The position numbers were made by a program, and so were the translations under genes. From assembly GCA_026770575.1 (NCBI GenBank), contig MU657775.1, positions 4,471 to 25,028 of the forward strand: a DNA stretch of 20,558 nucleotides, in the 5' to 3' direction. Below, piece by piece: positions 1 to 8,600 of the stretch. Source of the stretch: Pelagophyceae sp. CCMP2097. Lineage: Eukaryota > Sar > Pelagophyceae. The notes beneath the pieces were generated by a model that saw only the letters and a list, made by a program, of their open reading frames with translations, had not been told where the DNA came from and ran no database searches. Numbering within the stretch: position 1 is the first letter of the stretch; each line of letters opens with the position of its first letter.

Positions 1-231
1 CTAGCGACCTCGGCCGACTCCGCCACTTGCCGCGCGTCCGCAGCGACCGCCAGCGCCGATTATGACTTTTTTCCGCGTGCAGAAAATCCTCAAAGCTTTG
101 CGACTTTTTGGGGCCGCGCCAAAAAAAATCCGTAAAGCTAAAGACCGGAAATACATCCATGCGGTACTATTTTCCGTTAACGGGCCGATTATGGATTTAT
201 TTGCGGATTTATTTTTTGCTGAACCTCCCTA
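1..231. other. Gene-free region upstream of the first WD40 gene
   Basis: No coding exon is recognised here. Bases 120-230 are much richer in A+T than the surroundings, with T-rich runs just before the start codon at 232, which fits a 5' flank or promoter. No TATA box or other named element can be assigned with confidence. Confidence 0.4.
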
Positions 232-1404
232 ATGATCGATGAATTCAGAATTGATTGGCGATCCCGGATCGCTCACGACGACATCACTCGACAGGCGTTG
301 AAGCGCATGCCGGTCGCCGCCGGGGCCTCGCGGCGCGCCCGACCGCGAGCCGGCGATGCCACGCTCGCACTTTACGTGTTTGAGCAGAGCGACCTGCTCG
401 CGCCCATCCTGCGCCTGGCGGCTTCACCGAACGCGCTTCTCGTGACGACGCGCGTCGCTCGCGATGCGCGCGCAGTGACGCCGGCTCTGCGCAAACTCAT
501 CTGGCAGGACCGCATTTCGAAGGGCACCGCCATCTTCAAACACTTCCACCACGTCACGAGCTGCGCGCTCTCGAGAGACGGCAAGCGCAGTTTGACGGCG
601 AGCGTCGATGGGTCGTGGCTCTGGGACGCCGAGACGGGCGCGCTGCAGGCGTTCCTCGCGGGGAACGGCGGCTGCGTCATCTGCTGCGCGTTCTCGAGCG
701 ACGACAAGCGCATTGTGACGGCGACCGACCACATGGTAGTAATGTTTTGGGACACCGAGACGGGCTTGTCGCTGGCGGCGCTCGAGAACCACTTTGACGT
801 CGTCCACAGCTGCGCGTTCTCTCCCGACATCAAGCTTGTCGTGACGAGCGAACTGTTTAGTAGGACGCAGCTTTGGGACGCCGAGACGGGCGAACCGCTG
901 CTGACGCTCGAGGGGTACACCGGCGACCTCAACAGCAGCGCGTTCTCTCCCGACGGCACGCGCATCGTGACGGCGAGCAAGGACGGCACGGCGCAGCTCT
1001 GGGACGTCGAGACGGGCGCGCTGCAGTTGACGCTCGAGGGGCACGACAACGAAGTCTGGTGCTGCGCGTTCTCGCCCGACGGCACGCGCGTCGCGACGGG
1101 GAGCTACGACAAGACGGCGCGGCTCTGGGACGCCGCGACGGGCGTGCTGCTGCTGACGCTCGAGGGGCACACCAACATGGTCAACTGCTGCGCGTTCTCG
1201 CCCGACTGCAAGCGCATCATTACGGCGAGCGACGACAAGACGGCGCGCCTCTGGGACTCCGCGACAGGCGTGCTGCTGCTGACGCTCACGGGGCACACCG
1301 ATGACGTCGTCAGCTGCGCCTTCTCGCCCGACGGCAACCGCGTCGTGACGACGAGCGCGGACAAGACGGCGCGGGTCTGGGACGCCGCGACGGGCGTGCT
1401 GTAG
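232..1404 (+). CDS. F-box-like / seven-blade WD40 repeat protein
   Basis: This uninterrupted reading frame encodes 390 residues. Residues about 45-100 form a helical module (SDLLAPILRLA ... RKLIWQDRI) whose spacing of Leu, a central Val-x-Arg and a late Leu/Ile-Trp resembles an F-box; that reading is inference. Residues about 100-390 hold seven WD repeats, each with the CAFSPDG-type turn and a closing LWD or equivalent, enough for one closed propeller. Repeats 1-3 are diverged while 4-7 are nearly identical to each other even in DNA, a sign of recent duplication or gene conversion. F-box/WD40 proteins are substrate receptors of SCF ubiquitin ligases; if the module is not an F-box, only a scaffold role can be stated. 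The same N-terminal module opens the WD40 gene at 20047. The first ATG at 232 was taken; the module shared with the paralogue begins about 45 codons later, so the true start could be downstream. Confidence 0.85.
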   Translation: MIDEFRIDWRSRIAHDDITRQALKRMPVAAGASRRARPRAGDATLALYVFEQSDLLAPILRLAASPNALLVTTRVARDARAVTPALRKLIWQDRISKGTAIFKHFHHVTSCALSRDGKRSLTASVDGSWLWDAETGALQAFLAGNGGCVICCAFSSDDKRIVTATDHMVVMFWDTETGLSLAALENHFDVVHSCAFSPDIKLVVTSELFSRTQLWDAETGEPLLTLEGYTGDLNSSAFSPDGTRIVTASKDGTAQLWDVETGALQLTLEGHDNEVWCCAFSPDGTRVATGSYDKTARLWDAATGVLLLTLEGHTNMVNCCAFSPDCKRIITASDDKTARLWDSATGVLLLTLTGHTDDVVSCAFSPDGNRVVTTSADKTARVWDAATGVL

Positions 1405-1470
1405 GGCGCGCTCGAGGGGCGGCATCGTCCGGAGCTCGCTCGTCCGACGGCGAACAGAGGACCGTTTTCT
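1405..1470 (+). repeat. Decayed remnant of an eighth WD repeat
   Basis: Straight after the TAG stop the same frame reads GALEGRH, matching the TLEGH that links every pair of WD repeats in the gene. A shifted frame then reads ARSSDGEQR, recalling the CAFSPDGKR turn of the next repeat. The array therefore once ran on, and a stop plus at least one small indel ended it. The seven blades before the stop still make a complete propeller. Confidence 0.45.
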
Positions 1471-1659
1471 GATAAAAATTGCAGCGTGACGCCACTTTCA
1501 ATGCCTCTTCCAGCGGCCGATCCGCTTCCGTATCCATCGCCCTGCTGGTGGGTGCCCTCGTCGAGTCGCCTCGGGGCCACGGGATGCGCGTCCCAGGAAA
1601 CGGATGGAGATTACAGGTTTGGATGGAGATGCTCGGTTGACAAAACTGCAAAAGCTTCA

Positions 1660-1742
1660 GCCATCCCGAGACGGTGCATCCCGAGACGGTGCCGAGAAGA
1701 ATCGAATGCGGTCCGGCGGCCGCCGGACCGGCGGCCGCCGGA
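1660..1742 (+). repeat. Short GC-rich tandem duplications
   Basis: Two neighbouring duplications are visible. Around 1662-1692 the unit CATCCCGAGACGGTG occurs twice in tandem. At 1713-1742 a 15-base unit CCGGCGGCCGCCGGA occurs twice; it contains the palindrome GCGGCCGC and could fold on itself. No coding function is seen. The rest of 1471-1843 holds no recognisable gene. Confidence 0.6.
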
Positions 1743-1843
1743 AAGTGGCCGGGAGCGGCTCCGCGATTGCTCAGCGGCGCGAATACTGCCCCGTGGCGAC
1801 TTGATTCCATCCTCCTTTTTTTCAAAAAAACACTCAGGGGCTC

Positions 1844-2216
1844 ACTAGAGTAAAGGTCAATTTAAGAACCTGGTCAATTTAAGAACCGACGAAAAAATCG
1901 ACAAAAGACGTTCAATATCTCAATAAGGCATTTATAAGGCCCAATTAAAATCCATTAAATCCCTTATTGGGATATTATCCGGCTCCAGGGGCCCGGTTCT
2001 TAATCTGACCGGCGGTTTTTAAGGAACCGATGGTCGGTCCGGACTCTGCCTATGCTAAATTTCTCACAGAAGTCCTCCGCGGACGCCATGATTTGGGGGT
2101 GGGTGGAGGGGACCCAGGCGCGTCCCCTGGCAGCGTCAAAACAGCAAACAACGGCGTCGCCGGGCCGCTGATTTTTTTTTCGCTTAGCCGGTTCTTAAAT
2201 TGACCTTTACTCTAGT
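1844..2216. mobile_element. MITE-like element with 27-bp terminal inverted repeats
   Basis: Bases 1844-1870 and 2190-2216 are perfect inverted copies of one 27-base sequence (outer end ACTAGAGTAAAGG). The element is 373 bp and visibly richer in A+T than its surroundings. It has no coding capacity. Inside, 1872-1887 repeats the 16-base tip GGTCAATTTAAGAACC in direct order, 1995-2010 carries an inverted copy with two mismatches, and 1914-1928 pairs with 1962-1976 (14 of 15), forming a nested hairpin. A TA lies within each end, so a TA target duplication (Tc1/mariner style) is possible, but no longer direct flanking duplication is seen. The features fit a non-autonomous DNA transposon. It sits between the 3' ends of the WD40 and carrier genes. 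Confidence 0.75.
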
Positions 2217-2234
2217 ACATGTACATGTACATGT
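2217..2234. repeat. (ACATGT)3 microsatellite at the element edge
   Basis: Three head-to-tail copies of the palindromic hexamer ACATGT directly abut the right inverted repeat of the preceding element. The run may be a preferred insertion target or a product of insertion. It lies about 75 bases past the carrier stop codon, so it may fall in that gene's 3' untranslated region. Confidence 0.8.
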
Positions 2235-2308
2235 AAAGGGCCCCACAAAGCTTTTTTTTAAGATTTGATCAAGTCGCCACGGGGCAGGCGCGAATAGCCT
2301 TTGGGGCC

Positions 2309-4017
2309 TCACGACGAGCCTAGAGCGAAGACGGTCCGATAGCAGCGACAGTCCGACGGATGCAAGGCAGCCCGGCAATCCTCCTCCGAAGTGCCTCTCG
2401 CCCAAGGCTGCCCGTCGCAGCGCCGTCGTCGACTGCGACGGTATGAACGACGGTCTTTTTTTTCGACTCCAACGTTTCCAACTTGGAGACGCGGGCCCGC
2501 GCCAATGCCAAAAGCGTTCTTCGCCGCTTCGTAAACAATATAGCTCGACCCAGTCGCCGGAATCGTCGCGAAGCACGCCGGCGTCAGGCCTGCGTTCCGA
2601 GTCGAAGCGGCCTTTGGAGGTTGCGAGGGGGGCCTCACCTTTGTAGAGGCCTTTCAAACCCTCTGTCTTTGCGATGCCGTAAAGGCCGTCGAACATGTTC
2701 CGATACAACATGGGCCGCCCGTTGATGCCCTGCAGCTGCAGCCGCTTGCGAACAACGTCGAGGGGGTGGCACCTACAAAGAGTGATTGAAGGGTTCACGA
2801 CAGACGCAACGGGTGGTTGCGAGGCACTCCGAGACGGGATGGCGGTTCTCGACGCGGTTTTGCGCGACGACTGAGCGCTGAGGCCGGAGAGCGCGCCGAT
2901 GGCCAGCGTCTCCATCGTCGAGATTCGCCGCCCTTTGAACGTCCTGCGGCATTGCCTCGGAGGGGCCTCAAGAAACCCCGCAGACAAACCCGCAGACAAA
3001 AACTCACGTCTCGTGCAGCGTCTTGAGCGTCTCGTAGATGCAAAACTCGACGCCGACGTATGGGAACATGGCCATGAGGGTCGGGACAAGGCCTCTGTAT
3101 AAAGCGGAAACTCCTTGTTCCTGGACGAGCATCCCCATGGCATGCGAAATCCCGTGGCCGCCGTACTTGCCGCGCTCCACCGTCAGCAGAGACTTGACCG
3201 TCTCGAGCGGGTACGCGCATGCGGCGGCGACCATCCCCGCGAAGCCGCCCGCGAAGAGGCGATCGAGAGGTTCCAACTGCGGTTCGCTCAAATCTCCGAC
3301 TTGCCGCAGCTGATATCGTTTGTACGTCAGGATCAACCGCTTGAAGAACTCAAACGCGACGAACTGGATACCCTTTGTCGGGGCGACTTTGAGGCAGTTG
3401 GCCCCATTGCCTTTGTAAAACCCGGCCAGACCTTCCGCAGCCCACAGCCGCGCCAGGCACGCGCCGACCCCGTCGACGGCGCCCGTCGCGGCCATGTTCA
3501 CAGTCGCGATGACTTCGAGAGGGCTCACAAGAGTGCCTAGTGATGCGTCATCGGCCATGGACCGCCGAGGGGCCGGAGCGCAAACTGCCGAGAGACCGTT
3601 GCGGGTCCTTATACCTTCCGTCTAGGGACCTTTCGAGCCGTCTCGGATCCGTTGAGGGACCCTATCGAGCTGTCTCGAGGAGAACTCGCTTCTACGCACG
3701 CGAGATGATGCCCGCGACGGCGCCGGAAGCGAGGAACTTGACAGATTTCAGCGTCGGCGACTGCGCCGGCTTGGGGCCCGCGTACAAGCCTACGACCCAC
3801 GGTCAAACGCGGCGGCCTCCCAAAGTGCCTCACCGGTAAAGATGGTTCGCAAGAGCGAATCGACGGGCTTTGGCGTCTTGAAGCCGCCGCGGTTAAGCCG
3901 CAGTGGCCTCGCGGCGTGCGGCTGCAGGCGCCGGGGGGCGGATCGCTGGTTCAAGTTCACCGCGACGTCGGCCGCGCCGCACGCCGCCAGCAGCAGCAGC
4001 GCCCACGATATCGCCAT
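2309..4017 (-). CDS. Mitochondrial-carrier-family (SLC25) transporter, nucleotide/cofactor-carrier-like, possibly plastid-routed
   Basis: Six exons on the minus strand are inferred: 4017-3834, 3789-3700, 3536-3008, 2943-2866, 2772-2639 and 2589-2309, giving about 431 residues. Three tandem carrier repeats are clear. The PX[DE]XX[KR] motifs are PLEVIA (about residue 97), PLETVK (about 201) and PLDVVR (about 296), so repeat 1 has lost its basic residue. The cytosolic-side motifs FEFFK, YETLK and YEAAK are intact, as are FYKG, LYRG and LYKG. Such carriers have six membrane helices and exchange metabolites across organelle inner membranes; the GNGANCLKVAP and FPYVGVEF segments resemble adenine-nucleotide, CoA or Brittle-1-type carriers, but the substrate is not settled. 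The N-terminus MAISWALLLLAACGAADVAV looks like a secretory signal followed by an Arg/Pro-rich stretch, suggesting plastid rather than mitochondrial delivery. Exon 4 fits best with a GC donor. The last 50 residues are unusually basic and follow an A8 run. Confidence 0.82.
3618..3679. repeat. 31-bp imperfect tandem duplication inside carrier intron 2
   Basis: Bases 3618-3648 and 3649-3679 are diverged tandem copies of one 31-base unit (CCGTCTAGGGACC ... against CCGTTGAGGGACC ...). They lie in the 163-base second intron of the carrier gene, the longest of that gene, and account for part of its extra length. Confidence 0.65.
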
Positions 4018-4357
4018 GGCCTCTCAAAGGGGCCGGCCGGGCCGCGGCGGACGTCCCGGAAGAGCTCGATGGGCCGGGCAGGGGGGCGTGGGGAGGTCCG
4101 AATCACCGAAACTCGTTTTGTTGCAATTGCAAACGTCACCTTTCAGAATATTATTCGATTCGTCGACGACAACTCGATAACGCGACCCGCTACGACTCTG
4201 CACCGTCGTATATGATGCTCCCTCGATGCCTTGACGCGTTCCTCAGCACTACCAGTGGAACTCGAGACGCTACTTGTCCCTCGAGACGCTCCCCGTCCCT
4301 CGACGACTCCCCGCCCCTCGACGGCGCGGCCCGCGTTCGGAGTTGACGCTTAGCCGC
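4018..4357. other. Intergenic region upstream of the carrier gene
   Basis: No coding exon is recognised. This is the 5' flank of the carrier and the 3' flank of the EF-hand gene. Bases about 4258-4325 contain three to four imperfect copies of a unit of about 20 bases built around CTCGAGACGCT ... GTCCC. No specific promoter element can be named. Confidence 0.4.
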
Positions 4358-5406
4358 TCAGGACTTTGCCGGTTTCGGTGCGGCCTCTGCTTTTTGCGCT
4401 TGCGAAGCTTTTTGCGCCTCAACCGTCGTCGCAGCGGCAGCTTTGGCAGCCTTCTTCGCTTTGGCGATCGTCCGCACCAGCGCGATCCAGCCCGACCGCA
4501 CCTAGGCGTTTGGGTGCTTGTTGGAGCCTCGGGGAGCCTCGAAAGGAGGGACGCCGGAGGTCTACGAGGGCTTCAAACTGGTCGTCAGAGTCGATGGAAA
4601 TCGACTGAATGTCGTAGTACGCCACGAACAGCACCTCGGAGACCGCGCCGCCGCCGCTGCGCCTGCAAAGGGAAGCGATGCAGGACTCGCAAAACGTCGT
4701 GCTCTGCGGCAGGCTCCCCCGCGTGAAGAGCGTCCCCGCCGAAAGAGCAGACGCCGCTTTGTCGCAGCGACTCGTCGAGCTCTTCTCGGACGTCGTCGGC
4801 TGTTCGGTTGCCCGCGATGACCTGGCGTGGTTTTGCTTTCGGAGCGCCGCGCCGGACGGGTCATACGTCGCTCTCCGAGGCGCGCCCGGCATTCGGCCCC
4901 GGCGTTCGGTCATTCGGGACGCACGTCGGGGTGCGCCTCGGCGTCGAACGCGGCGCACATGGTTCTTGCGGTAAGAGTCTTTTCGTCACCGAGCGTGCTA
5001 TACAACCGCTCCACGTAGCTCCGCCGCCTACGCAAGCCGTAGGCGACGCGGCGCACAAGGCGAACAAGGCGCAGAAAGGCAGTCCACGCCCGGCCACTGC
5101 AGCAAAGGCTGCAGCGGTGCCGGGCGGTTGCATGGCGCGGCGGCGGTATACGCGCCTCTGGTTCATGTGTCCGCCGCCGTTCCCTACGGGGCAGATGAGC
5201 CCGTGGCGATTGCGCGGGGCATCGGAGAATGCCGCGGCCGCGGCGAGGAGGCCGCCCCAAGCGCCAACGACGGCTCGGCCGCAAGATCTTTGCGACCGGG
5301 TCGCCACCGTCGCCCGGAACACACCCAGGTATTTGAAGAAATCGTCGTCCACGCTCAGCGCCTGGCCCTCGCGCACGCTGCCGCCGCGGCAGCACATGCC
5401 CCCCAT
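4358..5406 (-). CDS. Calcyphosin-like (CAPSL-type) EF-hand protein with degenerate loops
   Basis: The 3' half is well defined: an exon ending at 4925 (donor GTGCGT) and open upstream to about 5085, an exon starting at 4821, one ending at 4566 and the last at 4501-4358. Spliced, it reads LYSTLGDEKTLTART, MCAAFDAEAHPDVIAGNRT, then LFVAYYDIQSISIDSDDQFE and ALVRSGW. These match the third and fourth EF hands of calcyphosin-like proteins (the HPK..G..SEE linker and the YY..SASID.D..F...W end) in order and spacing, as recalled from the human protein. The Ca-binding Asp/Glu positions are mostly replaced. Upstream, AFLRLVRLVRR resembles the exit helix of EF2 and LSVDDDFFKYLG that of EF1, but the exons joining them to the ATG at 5406 are not resolved. 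The junction near 4766-4662 is also ambiguous (GC donor at 4765 or GT donor at 4752). The tail is Lys/Ala-rich. Animal relatives are associated with ciliated cells, and the gene is divergent from IFT139. Confidence 0.6.
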
Positions 5407-5648
5407 TTCGAGGCGCGCGGAGCAGCGGAGCGACACCGGTTCCTTTTTTGCGGCTGGTTGCCGAGTTTTAAGAAAAATGAAAACGGCGTTTTAGAAAAAG
5501 TTGAAAACGCAGTTTTTAAGAAAAGCGAGGCTGTTGCCCGGCGCCTTTACAAAACCGCGTCTGCCAGCGCCTCGGCCGCCGTGACCCGGGCCTCCTCGGG
5601 CGGCCGGCGGCCCTCGGTCCTTCGCAGGCCGGTAGCCGTTTCGGGGAT
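5407..5648. promoter_or_regulatory. Shared upstream region of the divergent EF-hand and IFT139 genes
   Basis: Only 242 bases separate the proposed start codons of two oppositely directed genes. Bases 5462-5525 are A/T-rich and contain repeated GAAAACG..GTTTT motifs: AAAACGGCGTTTT at 5480-5492 is an inverted repeat, and a related copy follows at about 5503-5516. This may be a bidirectional promoter; no known transcription-factor site is claimed. Confidence 0.4.
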
Positions 5649-8600
5649 ATGGCGTCTGCGCCGCGCACTTCCGTGGTGCCGCTCCTGGCCTACTTTGCCA
5701 GGCAGGGCCTCTGGGGCCACTTGGAGCACGAGTGCAACAAGATGCTCCAAAAGGGCCTCTCCGACTCTGCAACGATGAACTGGTGGCGCGCCATCGCGCA
5801 AGGCTTTACCGCAATGGGGCTCACGGCCCAGGCCGGCGCGCGCAACGTCGGCGAGGTAAGCCGCTGCGACGGCGCCTTTGCAAGCGCGGCGTTCGACAGT
5901 CGTCTCGACGACCGTCTGGACGCATCGTCTGGACGATGGTGCCCCGTTGCTCCTCGAATACGGCTCAGACACCGGCCTCGGCTCTGCCCGAACTTGTGCT
6001 CATGTGGAACTAGGCTCTGCGCGAACTTACTCAATTGAAATCGAAACGCGACTTTGAGCTCGCCTCCATCTCGGCGCTCCTCTTCTTCCACCAGGCCGCG
6101 GACCGCATCGACGACGACGAGGTCCGCGCGCTCCGGCAGCACCTCTCCAAGGAGGACGGTGAGGCTTGCGTGCATCGAAAAAGGGAGGCTTCGAGCGTGA
6201 AAATCCTGTAGGCCGCGCTTCGGAGGTCTCTTTGCTTTTAGCGGCGCAGTTCCGTTGGTTTTGCGGCGTCCACGCTCAAGACTCTTCGAAGCACCGCGAC
6301 GAGCTCGACGCGGCGCGGGAGCTGATTACCAGAGTGGCGCCCTCGACGATTGTCGCGCAAACGGGCATGCAGAAGCAAGCGCACACTCTGCTGGCCTGGG
6401 TCGACTTGTCCATGCGCTGCGCCTCTCGCGCGGAAGTCGAGCAAAGGAAGCAGGCGGTCCGGTATCTCGAGGGGTCGAACGGGAGGGAGGGTCGCGATTT
6501 AGACGTCTTAATGGCGCGCGCGGCGTACTACGACGCCGTCGGCGAGCCGCGCAAAGCGTTAGATGAGTTACATCAGGCGGTGGCGTCGCAGGCGTCGTTC
6601 GTGCCCGCTTTAGTGGAAAAGGCCAAACTTTTAGTGTTCCAAGGCGACTGGGACCAGGCCATGGAGGCTTGCGCGCGCGTGCTGGCTTTGAACGAACGGA
6701 ACTGCGACGCGTTGAAGCTCGTGCTCCTGTGCGACTTGACGCAGAAAGCGGCGTCGAGCGAGGTCGTGGTGGACCAGATTCGTGCCGTCGGAAAGAGCTT
6801 GGACCGATACGAGCCTCGCAACGCCGCCTTGTACCTCTCGACGGCCAAGACGCTGGCGAGGGTGTCGTCGAGAAAGCCGGCGGTCCTCAAGGCGGTGATG
6901 GCGCTGACGGAGAAAGCGGCGACGTTACGGCCGGGCGATTCGACCTACTCGATTGAACTCGCGCACCAAGTCGCTCTCCAAGGCGACTTTCCCGGCGCGT
7001 GCCTTAGGTACCGCGGCGCGGGGGAGTCGGACGAGGCGAATCTGACGGCGCTGCACGGGGTCATCTATTGCCAGATCATGTCGGGTGAGATTCAAGACGC
7101 CGCGGACCAAATCGACTTCCTCTCCGCGATGGAGGACTCCATGGAGGCCACCGCGACGCTGCCTTTGCTGAAAGCCGTACTGGCTTGGCGCCACGAGAAA
7201 GACGGAGACAAGCACGTCAAGCTCTTACGCGCGGCAGAGTCGGCGCATTTCGGCGCCGTCGACCGCTCCCCCGAAGAGGCCAACTTGGACGCCGTCTACT
7301 CGCACTTTGCTCGGCTGGACCCGGACTTTGTCCTGGAACTGTCGAGGGAATATCTCGAGCACGTGGAATATGAATTGGCCGACTTTTTGGGCGACCGCGA
7401 AGAGGTCCCTCCGCAAGAGGCCAAACAGGGCGAGCAATTTGGGAACCGCGCGGCCGTGCTGCGCGGGATCGATCTGCTGGAGAAGCTCTCGGCGCGGGTG
7501 CCCGGGTTGCTGGAGGCCAAGCTTCTCGTCGCCCGGGCCAAGTTCGCACTCCGCCAGTTCGCGCCGGCGCAGCGCGCCCTCGGGAGCGTGCTGGCGCTGG
7601 ATGCGAAGTGCGCCGACGCGCATTTGATCAACGCGCGCATCGCGGTGGCGCAAGGGTCTTTTGGCATGGCGTCTGACACTTTGGAGAACGCGGTTGCCTG
7701 CAACTTTTTGATTCGGAAAAACCCAATGTACCTCCTCGCTGCCGCCCAGATCCACGCCGAGCGAGGGGCGCACGACGACGCGCTGACGGATCTCGAAGCG
7801 GCTTTGAAGACGCCCGGGGTCCGCGACGGCGCGCCGCCGGGCGCGCCCGGCGGTGGCCTGCCAGCGTCCGAGAGGGCGGCCATCTTCGTCGAGCTCGCCT
7901 CGACGCTCGCAAAGCTCAAGCAGTTCGAGCAGGTGCTGGGCAGCGTCGGGCACCGTATGCCACCATGAAACGGAGCCATGAAACCTCGGCCGTCTCAGAG
8001 GCCATGGGGAAGACGTCTGTTGGGAAGACGTCCGTTGGGAAGACGTCTGTTTGGGGACGCCGCGATGGAATCGGTCGGGGGATTCCGCGGGCCGTTTGAT
8101 TTTGGAAATGAGTGGTACCGTAGGCTCACTCGATTCTTGCCGAGGCGCACGAGCGCTTCAAAGAGACTGCGGCCGAGATCGTCATTTTGATGGCTTCATC
8201 CTCCGTCGCGATCCAGCGCAACGACTTCGACGGCGCGGTGCGCATGTTGAACGGCGTGCCGCAGAATAGCCGGGCCTATGTTCATGCTCAGATGGTCAAG
8301 GCCAATTACTACCTTTGCATCCGGCACGACAAACGCGCGTACACGCAGTGCTACCGAGACTTGGTCGGATTCGAGCAGTCCGCCGCAGCATACGAGCGCC
8401 TCGGCGCCGCCTACATGCACATTCAAGCACCGGAAGCGGCGATTGAAGCCTACGAGCAGGTCCGTTTCTCGATTCCACGCCGTGTCCATAGTTTTCCGTC
8501 TCAGGCGCACCACATGAACCCGCGCGACGCCAAGCTGGCGGCCAAGATCGGCCGGGCGCTGGTCTCGACGCACGACTATCTGAAGGCGACGGATTACTAC

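Noticed and set aside
232..1404. Regularly spaced repeats resembling a CRISPR-like array
   Set aside because: The period is about 126 bases and encodes WD repeats in one frame; there are no unique spacers between constant repeats.
372..1425. Long antisense open frames across the WD40 gene
   Set aside because: They mirror the repeated GC-rich codons of the plus-strand WD repeats, show only low-complexity Arg/Ala/Ser text and match no family.
1310..1848. Open frames of 120-171 codons on both strands after the first WD40 gene
   Set aside because: No domain, biased Arg/Pro/Ser composition, and they overlap the decayed WD repeat and short tandem repeats.
5450..5540. RFX X-box for ciliary regulation upstream of IFT139
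   Set aside because: Only GTTGCC half sites occur; the paired second half at the right spacing is missing.
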